Source: Bacteroidales bacterium (lineage in GTDB: Bacteria > Bacteroidota > Bacteroidia > Bacteroidales > F082). Taken from it: a DNA stretch of 19,419 nt. This document shows positions 1 to 7,598 of this stretch, one piece after another. Both the position numbers and the translations under genes were made by a program. The stretch lies in the NCBI GenBank assembly GCA_024689285.1, contig JAILDR010000107.1, positions 1-19,419 of the forward strand. Direction: 5' to 3'. Below the pieces are notes generated by a model. That model did no database searches. It had not been told where the DNA came from and saw nothing but the letters and a program-made list of their open reading frames with translations. Position 1 is the first letter of the stretch. The number at the start of each line of letters is the position of its first letter.

Positions 1-133
1 ACTCCCCCGCCCTTCGGGCACCCCCTCTCAGAGGGGGAAACCTACCGGGGTCTGGCCTGCTGGACCTGAATCTGTCTGGCTTTGCCCCAGCGTCGCCTCG
101 CGCTTCCCCCTCTGAGAGGGGGACAAGGGGGAG
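1..133. repeat. GC-rich inverted repeat block
   Basis: Two near-palindromes with 8-bp arms (CCCCCTCT/AGAGGGGG) lie at 21-37 and 106-122. The outer ends are also complementary: ACTCCCCC at 1-8 and GGGGGAGT at 126-133. The whole block could therefore fold into one large structure, or be two inverted copies of a short dispersed repeat. It looks like the REP/MITE-type intergenic repeats seen in Bacteroidales genomes; that family assignment is inference. It is cut by the window edge, so its true left end is unknown. Confidence 0.7.
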
Positions 134-172
134 TCCTTCTCCGGGCTTTGCCCCAGCGTCGCCTCGCGCTTC
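78..172. repeat. 29-bp exact direct repeat pair
   Basis: The same 29 bases, beginning GGCTTTGCCCC and ending CGCGCTTC, occur at 78-106 and 144-172. One near-palindrome of the inverted block (106-122) starts at the end of the first copy. The pair suggests duplication or nested insertion of a dispersed intergenic element. No coding sequence overlaps it. Confidence 0.75.
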
Positions 173-200
173 AGAAAATTCTGCGGGTTCTGCGTGCCAA

Positions 201-270
201 AAATCTGAAATCTGAAATCCTAAATCTGAAATCCCAAATCTGAAATTAGAAATCTTAAATCTTAAATCTT
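201..270. repeat. Ten tandem 7-bp repeats (AAATCTG type)
   Basis: Ten successive 7-bp units run in perfect phase from 201 to 270. Five are AAATCTG or a one-base variant in the first six units, and the last three are AAATCTT. The array stops 6 bp before the ATG of the small gene at 277, so it lies in that gene's upstream region. Copy-number change would alter the distance to any promoter but not the reading frame. No TAnnTTTG promoter element is visible inside the array. Confidence 0.8.
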
Positions 271-276
271 ACCCTT

Positions 277-399
277 ATGAACGACAAAAAGAAGAAAATC
301 CTGGAAATTGTGGTGAAAGTCATCGTGGCAGCCCTCACGGCCTTCGTGACGGCCATCACCACCACGAGCTGCCTGGGTCACGGCCCCATCCACCTCTGA
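277..399 (+). CDS. Smalltalk-family miniprotein
   Basis: This 40-residue open frame starts at ATG 277 and ends with TGA 397-399. It has a lysine-rich start (MNDKKKKILEIV), a hydrophobic helix at about residues 10-28 (VVKVIVAALTAFVTAITTT) and a Ser-Cys-Leu-Gly stretch, then a short tail. The layout of basic start, helix and Thr-rich segment ending in SC matches the Bacteroidetes 'smalltalk' miniproteins of roughly 30-40 residues, whose function is unknown. From memory these often sit near HU-type DNA-binding protein and amidase genes; any such neighbour would lie left of this window. The hairpin terminator right after it supports expression. The family call is by pattern, not by search. Confidence 0.7.
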   Translation: MNDKKKKILEIVVKVIVAALTAFVTAITTTSCLGHGPIHL

Positions 400-407
400 G
401 CCACAAC

Positions 408-438
408 AAAAAAGCACCCCTTGCGAGGTGCTTTTTTT
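408..438. terminator. Bidirectional hairpin terminator
   Basis: An 8-bp stem, AAAGCACC (411-418) with GGTGCTTT (427-434), is flanked by an A-run on the left and a T-run (432-438) on the right. Extra A-T pairs extend the stem. It can end transcription of the miniprotein gene on the + strand and of the TonB receptor on the - strand, whose stop lies at 463-465. Confidence 0.85.
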
Positions 439-462
439 GGTTTTGCCTTTATGATGCTTTGA

Positions 463-3400
463 TTAGAAGCTCAGGCGCAGGTTCAAGGCAGCTGACCAAG
501 TGGACAGCGGATTGGCATACAGGCTCCAGGTAGGATCCATGAATTGGTAAGTGTAAGGATTGTCCTCCGAGCCATTACCGTTAAGCTTCAGAATGTCGCT
601 GCTGCTCAGGCGTTGCATGTTGCCCCATCCTCTCCAGAACAGGTTGGCGATGTTCTTCACATCAACACCAGCGCTGAGGCTGACGCCGCAGTTGAACTTG
701 TAGGTTCTCTCATACTTGAAGTTGAAGGTGTGTCTCCAGGGAGCGATGACACCACCACGTTCGGCATACTGGCCGCGGTGAGCGCTCAGATACTTGTCGG
801 CTTTGATGAAGTCGTTGAAGTCGGCCTTGTTCTCTTCGCTGATGAAAGGCATGGTCGACAGTTCGGATTCGAGCGGGATGTAGATCAAGCTGTTCGAGCC
901 GCCGTCGCCGTTGACGTTGCTCGTCATCGTGTAGCTGTAGCGGGTGTAGCTGTAGCCGCCAACGTAGCAATGGTTGAAGCCTTCATAGTAAAGGCCGATA
1001 ACCTCAGAGGTGTGCTTGCCGGTGTTCCAGTTCCAGCCGATGTTGACGAGGACGCGGTTAGGCGTGACGTAGCTGCTGTAGCCCAGCTCGTGTGAGTTGG
1101 AGCCGTTGACGCCGAAAGCGTTGGTGTTGTAAGCCGAAGTCACTTGGTCGCCGATACCGTCGGTAACGTTCTTGCCTTCAGCATAGGTGTAGGCAGCCAT
1201 GATGTCGAGGCCGCAGTTGAATTTCTTGCTCAACTGACCGGTGATGCTGTAGTAGTAGCCGTTGTTGGGCGTGTTGGTAATATAATAAGGAGTGACGGCT
1301 TTGCCAAGTGAATTGACGATGCCTTCGCTGATCCAATGCAGTCTGGGGCCAGGCTCGCCGGGCAGTTGGACGGTTTCTTGGTCTTCCTTGATGCCGAGCT
1401 TGGTGACGGCCACGGAAGTGATGTCCTTGTTGTAGATACCTTCAATAGTAGCCTTGATGTTGCCGGGGAGGGTAGCGTCGAAAGCTAAGCTGCTCTTCCA
1501 CGATTGGGGCATGCGGAGGTTCTTGTCCATGATGGTGGTGGTTTGAGGTGCAGGCAGGTCACCAATCTTCAGCAGGTCTGAGTTGTTGTTGATGATTTCG
1601 TTGGGGTTGGTGTAGAAGCTGATTTCGGTCTCTTCGTTGCTGTTGATGTATTGGTTTTGCATGCAGTTGGAGTTACCCACGGTAGAGACAATCCACACGA
1701 AAGGCAGACGGCCGGTGTAGAGGCCGGTACCGCCGCGGAGGATATACTTACGGTCGCCGGCGATGTCCCAGTTGAAGCCCAAACGGGGTGAGAAGTTCAC
1801 GCGGGCCTTGGGCATATCGGCAGTCGACATGCCATACATGCTGTTGCCTTCTCCGTCGGCGATGGCGTGATGAACGGTGGTGCCGTCTTCGAGGGTTTCA
1901 TCCCAACCATTGAGGAACTCGGTGTTGGTGTTGTAGCCGGCGATGGAAGGATACCACGGCACTTCGACGCGGAGGCCGGCGGTCAGACGGAAGTTCTCGC
2001 TGAGGGTCATTTCGTCCTGAACGTAGGCTGAGCCTTGCATGTAATTGAAGGAAGGATAGACTTGGTTGTGCTCGGCGTTGTTGCCATAGGTGATGGCGAA
2101 GGCGCGAGGATTGGCGTTGTTTACGAAGTCGTCCCAGCTGTTGTAGACGTAGAAGCCGGCGCCGCCTTGCATGAAGCCGTTCTTGGTGTTGTCGAATTCA
2201 TATTGCAAACCGAAGGTGAAGTTGTGCACGCCGGTGAGGAGGCTCACTTCGTCGGTAAGGACGGCGGTGTTCACTTCGCGGAGGTTGCCGTAGGTGAACG
2301 GGTCGGGACCGAAGCTGGTGTAAACAGCGGGGGTTTCGGCTACGCCGTCACCATCGGTGTCGACGTTTTCAAGAATATCAACGGTGGGGAAGAGGTTGCC
2401 CACAAAGCTGCGGGGCTCATACTGGCGTGAATAGGTGGCACGCAACATGTTGTTGGCGCGGCCGCTCAGGAAGCTGTGGTTCCATTCGGCTGCAACTGAG
2501 CTGAAGTTCTGCTCCTGGAAATAACGGTTGCTCTCAAAGTAGAGGGCATAATCTGAGGTACGTCCGTAGGTGTTGCGGTTGTAAACCGAGCTCGACAACG
2601 GGTTGATGGAGCTCGAAGGAGCGGTGGAATACTTGTTCTTAACCAAGCTGTAGCGGATGTTGATCTTGTCGTTGGCACCGGCGTTCCAGTCCAAACGGGC
2701 CAGCAATTTGAAGTCGGGGGTGCTGGAGCTGTAGTTTTGGTAACGGCCAGGGTCGTAGCCGTAGGTCTCAAACAGGTAGTTCTTGATTTCATCCATCTTT
2801 TCGACGGTAGGACGGTTATATTGGGTGCCGCCGCCATAAACGTCGTCTTCGCTTTCGCGGGCGAAGCTGTTCTGGCCGGGGTCTACGTCGCTTTGGTATT
2901 CAAAGTTCAGGAAGAAGAACAGCTTGTCTTTCACGATGGGGCCGCCCACGCTCACGCCGACGGTATTGTCGAGCGACTTGGAGAGCTTCAGGTTGTCGGG
3001 GAAGTTGCCCAGCTCGTCTTTCTTTCCGAATTTGGTGCCGATGAGTCCGTCGTTGGTGAAGTAGTCATACACGCTGACGTGCCATTGGTTGGTACCGCTC
3101 TTGGTGACGGCATTAATGGCGCCGCCGGTGAAGCCGCTGTGGCGCACATCGAAAGGAGTGATGTTGATGGTCATGGCTTCGAGGGCGTCCAACGAGATGG
3201 GGCTGCCGCCGGCAGGCAGGTTGCCGCCGATACCGAAGGCGTTGTTGAATGCGGCGCCGTCGACGGTCACGTATGACGAACGGTAGTTACCGCCACCGAT
3301 GGCCAGGCCGTTGGAGGTGGAGGCACCCTGAGGGGTCAGAGCCAGCACGTCGTTAAGGCTGCGGTTGATGGTGGGCAGGTTGTTGATCTGTTCGTTGCTG

Positions 3401-3813
3401 ACTGCCGTGGTGGCTCCGGCACGGTCGCTGTCCATGCCGTTGCTGATGGCTTCGGCTGCTACAACAACTTCGTTCAGGCCTATGGCCTCCTCATTCAGGC
3501 GTACATTCAAAATCTTGGTCTCTCCAAGGGTGGCGGTCACGCCCTCTTGGATGGAGGTCTGGAAACCGACCATGCGGAACTCTATCTTGTAGGGTCCGCC
3601 GGGACGGATGTTGAGCAAACGGTAGGTACCGTTGGCATCGGCCACAGAATAATACTGGGCTCCTGATGGGGTGTGGGTGGCCACTACTGTAGCACCGGCA
3701 AGGGCTGCCTTGTTGGCGTCGGTAATCTTACCGCTGATACTTGAAGAAGTCACTTGTGCCATCAAACTGATGGAGGCAATCATTGCCACGAAAAAGGTAA
3801 ATAACTTTTTCAT
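463..3813 (-). CDS. TonB-dependent receptor, Oar-like, with carboxypeptidase-regulatory-like domain
   Basis: A 1116-residue outer-membrane protein. Residues 1-20 form a signal peptide (hydrophobic core, ending LMAQ). Residues about 24-110 are a CarboxypepD_reg-like beta domain (SGKITDANKAALAGATV, then NGTYRLLNIRPGG). A plug domain follows at about 125-240, and the rest is a long beta-barrel ending in aromatic-rich strands and LNLRLSF, a typical barrel C-terminus. Length and layout fit the Oar-like branch of TonB receptors rather than SusC, and no SusD-like partner lies beside it. The ligand cannot be told from sequence; members import large substrates or act in adhesion and protein export. 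ATG at 3811-3813 is chosen because the signal peptide begins there and a good promoter lies about 90 bp upstream. Confidence 0.9.
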   Translation of the reverse strand: MKKLFTFFVAMIASISLMAQVTSSSISGKITDANKAALAGATVVATHTPSGAQYYSVADANGTYRLLNIRPGGPYKIEFRMVGFQTSIQEGVTATLGETKILNVRLNEEAIGLNEVVVAAEAISNGMDSDRAGATTAVSNEQINNLPTINRSLNDVLALTPQGASTSNGLAIGGGNYRSSYVTVDGAAFNNAFGIGGNLPAGGSPISLDALEAMTINITPFDVRHSGFTGGAINAVTKSGTNQWHVSVYDYFTNDGLIGTKFGKKDELGNFPDNLKLSKSLDNTVGVSVGGPIVKDKLFFFLNFEYQSDVDPGQNSFARESEDDVYGGGTQYNRPTVEKMDEIKNYLFETYGYDPGRYQNYSSSTPDFKLLARLDWNAGANDKINIRYSLVKNKYSTAPSSSINPLSSSVYNRNTYGRTSDYALYFESNRYFQEQNFSSVAAEWNHSFLSGRANNMLRATYSRQYEPRSFVGNLFPTVDILENVDTDGDGVAETPAVYTSFGPDPFTYGNLREVNTAVLTDEVSLLTGVHNFTFGLQYEFDNTKNGFMQGGAGFYVYNSWDDFVNNANPRAFAITYGNNAEHNQVYPSFNYMQGSAYVQDEMTLSENFRLTAGLRVEVPWYPSIAGYNTNTEFLNGWDETLEDGTTVHHAIADGEGNSMYGMSTADMPKARVNFSPRLGFNWDIAGDRKYILRGGTGLYTGRLPFVWIVSTVGNSNCMQNQYINSNEETEISFYTNPNEIINNNSDLLKIGDLPAPQTTTIMDKNLRMPQSWKSSLAFDATLPGNIKATIEGIYNKDITSVAVTKLGIKEDQETVQLPGEPGPRLHWISEGIVNSLGKAVTPYYITNTPNNGYYYSITGQLSKKFNCGLDIMAAYTYAEGKNVTDGIGDQVTSAYNTNAFGVNGSNSHELGYSSYVTPNRVLVNIGWNWNTGKHTSEVIGLYYEGFNHCYVGGYSYTRYSYTMTSNVNGDGGSNSLIYIPLESELSTMPFISEENKADFNDFIKADKYLSAHRGQYAERGGVIAPWRHTFNFKYERTYKFNCGVSLSAGVDVKNIANLFWRGWGNMQRLSSSDILKLNGNGSEDNPYTYQFMDPTWSLYANPLSTWSAALNLRLSF

Positions 3814-3902
3814 AATGAGTGATTTAAGTTAATGATTAGGTTGATTGAATTATGTTTTGTCTGTTGATTTTCATGACAGTTTTCTCACTTTCTAAAATCG
3901 TG

Positions 3903-3932
3903 CAAATATAGGCTTTTATTCAAAATGTTCAA
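3903..3932 (-). promoter_or_regulatory. Bacteroidetes-type promoter for the TonB receptor
   Basis: On the - strand, TTG (complement of 3930-3932) is followed after 19 nt by TATATTTG (complement of 3903-3910). This is a full match to the Bacteroidetes primary-sigma consensus TTG-N19-TAnnTTTG. Transcription would start near 3896, giving a leader of about 80 nt. Confidence 0.8.
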
Positions 3933-4083
3933 TCCATGAAATGGCTTTTTCATTTGTTTTTGGAAAAAAGTATTCAACATCAATTGTTGATAACTTGTTA
4001 AAGGCTTGTTTGATAACCGGTTGGAATTAAGATTTATGCTTGTTTTTTTTGGCGAGGATTAATAATTATAAGGTAAGACGCTC

Positions 4084-4110
4084 TTGTTTTAGATTTTATT
4101 TGTATTTTTG
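4084..4110 (+). promoter_or_regulatory. Probable promoter of the mutL operon
   Basis: TATTTTTG at 4103-4110 matches the Bacteroidetes -7 element. The nearest TTG (4084-4086) is only 16 nt upstream, shorter than the usual 19-20, so the -33 element is weak. The start would be near 4117, about 20 nt before the lipoprotein ATG. This placement rules out the in-frame TTG at 4108 as a start codon. Confidence 0.55.
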
Positions 4111-4137
4111 AAGCCTAAATCAAAACACAATTCCGAT

Positions 4138-4512
4138 ATGAAGAAACCCGTCTTATTCTTTCTAACTGCTTTGTTGTTAATGTTTTATTCTTGTGGCGAG
4201 CAGCCTTCGCAAGCCGTTCAGGCCATGGAAAAGAATCTCAAGGACATCGAAACGAAAATCCAGGAAACCAACGGGTGCGATGAGCTTCAGCTGCTTACCT
4301 TCTCCGTCCTGGGGCTCCGTACCGATTTGGAGAAACTTCAGCAAGACGAGACCGTCAAGGAGGCTGACATTATCCGGCTGACCGACGCCATCGACCGTCT
4401 GGATGCCTCGCTGACAGGGAAATATGCAGCCCTCGACTGCAACCAAGCCTTTAACGAAGAAGAGATTGACACCTTCGGCGATGAAGAGTATGAAGACTAC
4501 AACGTCTTGTAA
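4138..4512 (+). CDS. Small lipoprotein with predicted coiled coil
   Basis: A 124-residue protein of unknown function. The N-terminus (MKKPVLFFLTALLLMFYSC) is a type II signal peptide with lipid-modified Cys at residue 19, so it should be a membrane-anchored lipoprotein. Residues about 25-95 are rich in charged and hydrophobic heptads (AMEKNLKDIETKIQE; LRTDLEKLQQDE) and are probably helical or coiled coil. The tail is very acidic (EEEIDTFGDEEYEDY). It heads the apparent operon, 26 nt before the next gene. ATG 4138 is preferred over the upstream in-frame TTG because the signal peptide begins here and the promoter -7 element overlaps the TTG. Confidence 0.75.
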   Translation: MKKPVLFFLTALLLMFYSCGEQPSQAVQAMEKNLKDIETKIQETNGCDELQLLTFSVLGLRTDLEKLQQDETVKEADIIRLTDAIDRLDASLTGKYAALDCNQAFNEEEIDTFGDEEYEDYNVL

Positions 4513-4538
4513 ACCATCAACTAAACAAAACCAACCAC

Positions 4539-4847
4539 ATGGCATTCTTTTATAAACATACCCCCAGGAAGTTCAATTACAAGCCCCGCTATTACGACCC
4601 CGAGCAAGAGGCTTGGGAACAGAAGAAGGCTGAATTGGGCTACGATGCCAAACTGAGTCATGAAGAGATGTTTCGTGCCCAGATGCGTCGCAGCTGGAGC
4701 GCACCCAAAAATGAGGAGAGCAAGGAGGAACGGCGTGCCAAGACCATACGGCGCGTCATGCTGGGTGTGTTCGTCCTCTTCATTTTCTATTTCATCTTCT
4801 GCACCCCGATGATGGTCAACGTGATTAGCGGACTCATGGGAAAATAA
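4539..4847 (+). CDS. Small single-pass membrane protein upstream of mutL
   Basis: A 102-residue protein. The N-terminal part is basic and aromatic (KFNYKPRYYDPEQEAWEQKK), the middle is highly charged (KNEESKEERRAKTIRR), and one membrane helix spans about residues 73-92 (VMLGVFVLFIFYFIFCTPMM). The pattern FxYxPRYY followed by a C-terminal helix is shared, as I recall, by short proteins beside mutL in other Bacteroidetes, some labelled 'riboflavin synthase subunit beta' without any visible resemblance to that enzyme. It ends 3 nt before mutL, so the two are probably cotranscribed. Function unknown; the membrane topology is clear and the family link is inference. Confidence 0.75.
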   Translation: MAFFYKHTPRKFNYKPRYYDPEQEAWEQKKAELGYDAKLSHEEMFRAQMRRSWSAPKNEESKEERRAKTIRRVMLGVFVLFIFYFIFCTPMMVNVISGLMGK

Positions 4848-4850
4848 ACT

Positions 4851-6680
4851 ATGCTTGACATTATCAAACTTCTGCCCGACAGCGTGGCCAACCAGATTGC
4901 GGCTGGCGAGGTGATACAACGCCCTGCCTCGGCCGTCAAGGAGCTGATGGAAAACGCCTTGGATGCCGGTGCCACCCAAATCGACCTCGTGGTGAAAGAC
5001 GCCGGCAAGGCGCTTATCATGGTCGTCGATAACGGATGCGGCATGTCGGAAACGGATGCGAGGCTGTGCTTCGAGCGTCATGCCACCTCGAAAATCAGCA
5101 GGGCAGAGGATTTGTTCAGCATCAAGACGATGGGCTTCCGTGGTGAGGCTCTGGCCAGTATCGCCGCCATCGCCCAAGTGGAGCTGAAAACGCGACGGCG
5201 CGACGACGAGGTGGGCACTCGCATCGTCAACGAAGGCTCGGTCGTCAAGGAGCAAAGCCTGGTTCCTATGGCTGCCGGCACAACGTTTTCTGTCAAGAAC
5301 TTGTTTTTCAACGTGCCGGCGCGCCGCAATTTCCTCAAGTCGCCTCAAGCCGAGATGCGCCATATCGTAGAGGAGTTTACGCGCGTCACCCTGATGAACC
5401 CCGCCATTGGTTTCACGTTTACCAGCGACGGCAAGGAACTCTACCACCTCTATCCCGGCACGCTCAAACAACGCATCATGGGACTTTTCGGCAACAGCTA
5501 CGAGGAAAAACTGTTGCCCGTCGACCAGGAGGCCGACCGCGTGCGCATCAGCGGCTTTATCGTCAAGGCGGAATATGCACGCAAGACGCGGGGCGAGCAG
5601 TATTTCTTTGTCAACAAGCGTTTTATCAAACATGCTTATCTGCATCACGCCATCGAGAACGCTTTCCTTGAGATGATCCCAAAGGACAGCTTCCCCGGCT
5701 ATTTCCTCAATATCGAGGTTGACCCTTCTGACATCGACATTAATATCCATCCGACCAAGACGGAGGTCAACTTCTTGGATGTCAAGATGGTGTATGCCAT
5801 CCTTCATGCTGCGGTACGCAAGGCCATCGGCCAGCACAACCTTTCGCCGATGATTGATTTTGAAGAGACGGCCGACCTCAATCGTGATTTCAGCGAGGCT
5901 TCCAGGGCTTCGCGACCCGTCGTTTTTCCTGACATCCCCCTCGACCCCAACTACAATCCGTTTGCCCAAAAGACTGAAAGCCATAACGATGACAACAGAT
6001 GGAACAGCTTCTCCCAGCATAGGCAGGCTCCATCGGGCGACTGGAGGCTCCTTTACGGCGAACGGACTGATATAAATAAAGGTGTTGACGAACCGGCTGA
6101 ACCTGTGGCTGAGAAACAGAATGGCCAATATCTGCAAATCAACCAGTCCTATATCGTCACTACGGTTAAATCGGGGCTGTTGCTCATCGACCAGCACCTG
6201 GCCCATACGCGCATCTTGTTTGAGAAATACCTGAAGGAGCTGGAAAACCATGATGCCACTTCGCAGCAGGAGTTGTTTCCCCAGGCTTTTTCGGTCAATC
6301 CTAACGACGCTTCCCTGCTCAAAGAACTGCTGCCTGAATTGGGTAATCTCGGTTTCGTGCTCGAACAGGCCAATCCCACCACCTTTATGATTAATGGAAC
6401 GCCATCCGATTCAGCCGGTCACGACGCGGTTGAACTGTTGGAAAGGATTCTGGACAACTACAAGCTCAACCGTCCTGACCTTCAGCTTGACAGAAAGCTG
6501 AACCTCGCCAAAACGATGGCGGCTCAAATCGCCATCAAGCCCGCAACGAAAATGACCGGTTTGGAGATGCAAAACCTTGTTGACCAGCTCTTTGCCTGCA
6601 ACGTGGCTGAGATTGCGCCCAACGGAAAGAAAATATACGTTATCGTCACTACAGAAGAACTGTTATCCAAATTCACTTGA
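4851..6680 (+). CDS. mutL: DNA mismatch repair protein MutL
   Basis: A 609-residue MutL. It couples mismatch recognition by MutS to strand removal. The N-terminal GHKL ATPase shows all motifs: ELMENALDAGA (catalytic Glu31, Asn35), DNGCGM (60-65), RHATSKI (76-82) and TMGFRGEAL (93-101). A transducer domain follows to about residue 330, with the HPTKTEV motif, then a variable linker and a C-terminal dimerisation domain. The C-terminal domain has the endonuclease-type motif in altered form: DQHLAHTRILFE (447-458) in place of DQHAxxExxxxE. The second metal-site segment reads APNGKK rather than CPHGRP. ATG 4851 gives the standard N-terminus. It is tightly packed between its neighbours. Confidence 0.97.
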   Translation: MLDIIKLLPDSVANQIAAGEVIQRPASAVKELMENALDAGATQIDLVVKDAGKALIMVVDNGCGMSETDARLCFERHATSKISRAEDLFSIKTMGFRGEALASIAAIAQVELKTRRRDDEVGTRIVNEGSVVKEQSLVPMAAGTTFSVKNLFFNVPARRNFLKSPQAEMRHIVEEFTRVTLMNPAIGFTFTSDGKELYHLYPGTLKQRIMGLFGNSYEEKLLPVDQEADRVRISGFIVKAEYARKTRGEQYFFVNKRFIKHAYLHHAIENAFLEMIPKDSFPGYFLNIEVDPSDIDINIHPTKTEVNFLDVKMVYAILHAAVRKAIGQHNLSPMIDFEETADLNRDFSEASRASRPVVFPDIPLDPNYNPFAQKTESHNDDNRWNSFSQHRQAPSGDWRLLYGERTDINKGVDEPAEPVAEKQNGQYLQINQSYIVTTVKSGLLLIDQHLAHTRILFEKYLKELENHDATSQQELFPQAFSVNPNDASLLKELLPELGNLGFVLEQANPTTFMINGTPSDSAGHDAVELLERILDNYKLNRPDLQLDRKLNLAKTMAAQIAIKPATKMTGLEMQNLVDQLFACNVAEIAPNGKKIYVIVTTEELLSKFT

Positions 6681-6719
6681 ATCATCAAACCATAATTTTA
6701 TCATATAAACCTGAAAATC

Positions 6720-7595
6720 ATGAACGAACAATATAGCCCAACTGGTTTTAATGTGCTGCCAACGGTTGTTAAGAACCTGTTGATCATCAATGTGCTGATG
6801 TTTTTGGCCACCTTCACGTTGGAACGTTTCCATATCGACCTGACCAGCATCCTTGGCCTGCATTTCTTCAAGGCCTCAAACTTTAGGGTTTACCAGTTTG
6901 TCACCTACATGTTCATGCACGCCAATTTTGGCCATTTGTTCTTTAATATGTTCGCTTTGTGGATGTTCGGCAATACGCTTGAGAACATATGGGGCTCGCA
7001 GCGTTTTCTGCTGTTCTACATGGTGTGCGGTATAGGTGCGGGCTTATGCCAGGAAGCGGTACAATATATCCAATATGCCACGCAGCTGGCTAATTACGCA
7101 ACGGTAAACACGGGGAGCCAAATCATTACCATGTCGGCTTATCTTAACATGATGAATACCGTTGGCGCGTCGGGAGCTGTCTACGGCCTGCTTCTGGCGT
7201 TCGGCATGATGTTCCCCGACTCGCGGATTTACTTGTATTTCCTGTTCCCCATCAAGGCCAAGTGGTTTGTCATCGGTTATGCTGTCATCGAGTTGATTAC
7301 GGGATTGACGGGGGTCGATAATGTGGCGCATTTCGCTCACCTTGGCGGCATGTTGTTCGGTCTCATCTTGATTTTGTATTGGAAGAAACATGGCCTCAAC
7401 GGTCCTAACTTTGATTTGACGAGATGGAAAGGATGGTTCTTCAAGTGGAAGCAGAACCGGACGCAGAAGCGGGCACAGAAGCGGACGCAGAAGAAGCAGC
7501 ATGATGTGGATGCCATCCTTGACAAGGTGGCCAAGAACGGTTACGACAGTCTTACTGAGGAGGAGAAGAAATTTTTGTTCAATAACGGCAAGTAA
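6720..7595 (+). CDS. Rhomboid-family intramembrane serine protease
   Basis: A 291-residue multi-pass membrane protein that would cleave transmembrane segments of partner proteins. The active-site serine is in GASGAVYG (Ser151). The catalytic histidine is in AHLGGMLFG (His207). The HANFGHLFFNM segment in the second helix carries the oxyanion-side His and Asn residues. About six hydrophobic helices are visible up to residue 225. The tail has a short basic repeat (RTQKRAQKRTQKKQ) and a conserved-looking end (VDAILDKVAKNGYDSLTEEEKKFLF), which I recall from other Bacteroidetes rhomboids. It lies 39 nt after mutL and 3 nt before the next gene. Substrate unknown. Confidence 0.93.
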   Translation: MNEQYSPTGFNVLPTVVKNLLIINVLMFLATFTLERFHIDLTSILGLHFFKASNFRVYQFVTYMFMHANFGHLFFNMFALWMFGNTLENIWGSQRFLLFYMVCGIGAGLCQEAVQYIQYATQLANYATVNTGSQIITMSAYLNMMNTVGASGAVYGLLLAFGMMFPDSRIYLYFLFPIKAKWFVIGYAVIELITGLTGVDNVAHFAHLGGMLFGLILILYWKKHGLNGPNFDLTRWKGWFFKWKQNRTQKRAQKRTQKKQHDVDAILDKVAKNGYDSLTEEEKKFLFNNGK

Positions 7596-7598
7596 TTT

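Larger units (their letters stand above)
3814..4137. other. Divergent intergenic region with two promoters
   Basis: This 324-base AT-rich gap separates the receptor (-) from the mutL operon (+). It holds the receptor promoter at 3903-3932 and a likely operon promoter ending at 4110. Between them I see no open frame, RNA gene or strong hairpin. Confidence 0.7.

Noticed and set aside
201..270. CRISPR array
   Set aside because: The units are 7 bp with no spacers; this is a simple tandem repeat.
4108..4137. Upstream TTG start for the lipoprotein
   Set aside because: The TTG is part of the TATTTTTG promoter element, and the signal peptide begins at ATG 4138.
4521..6251. 576-codon open frame on the - strand opposite mutL
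   Set aside because: It lies antisense to a clear MutL with all family motifs, has no recognisable domain, and arises from the codon bias of the + strand gene.
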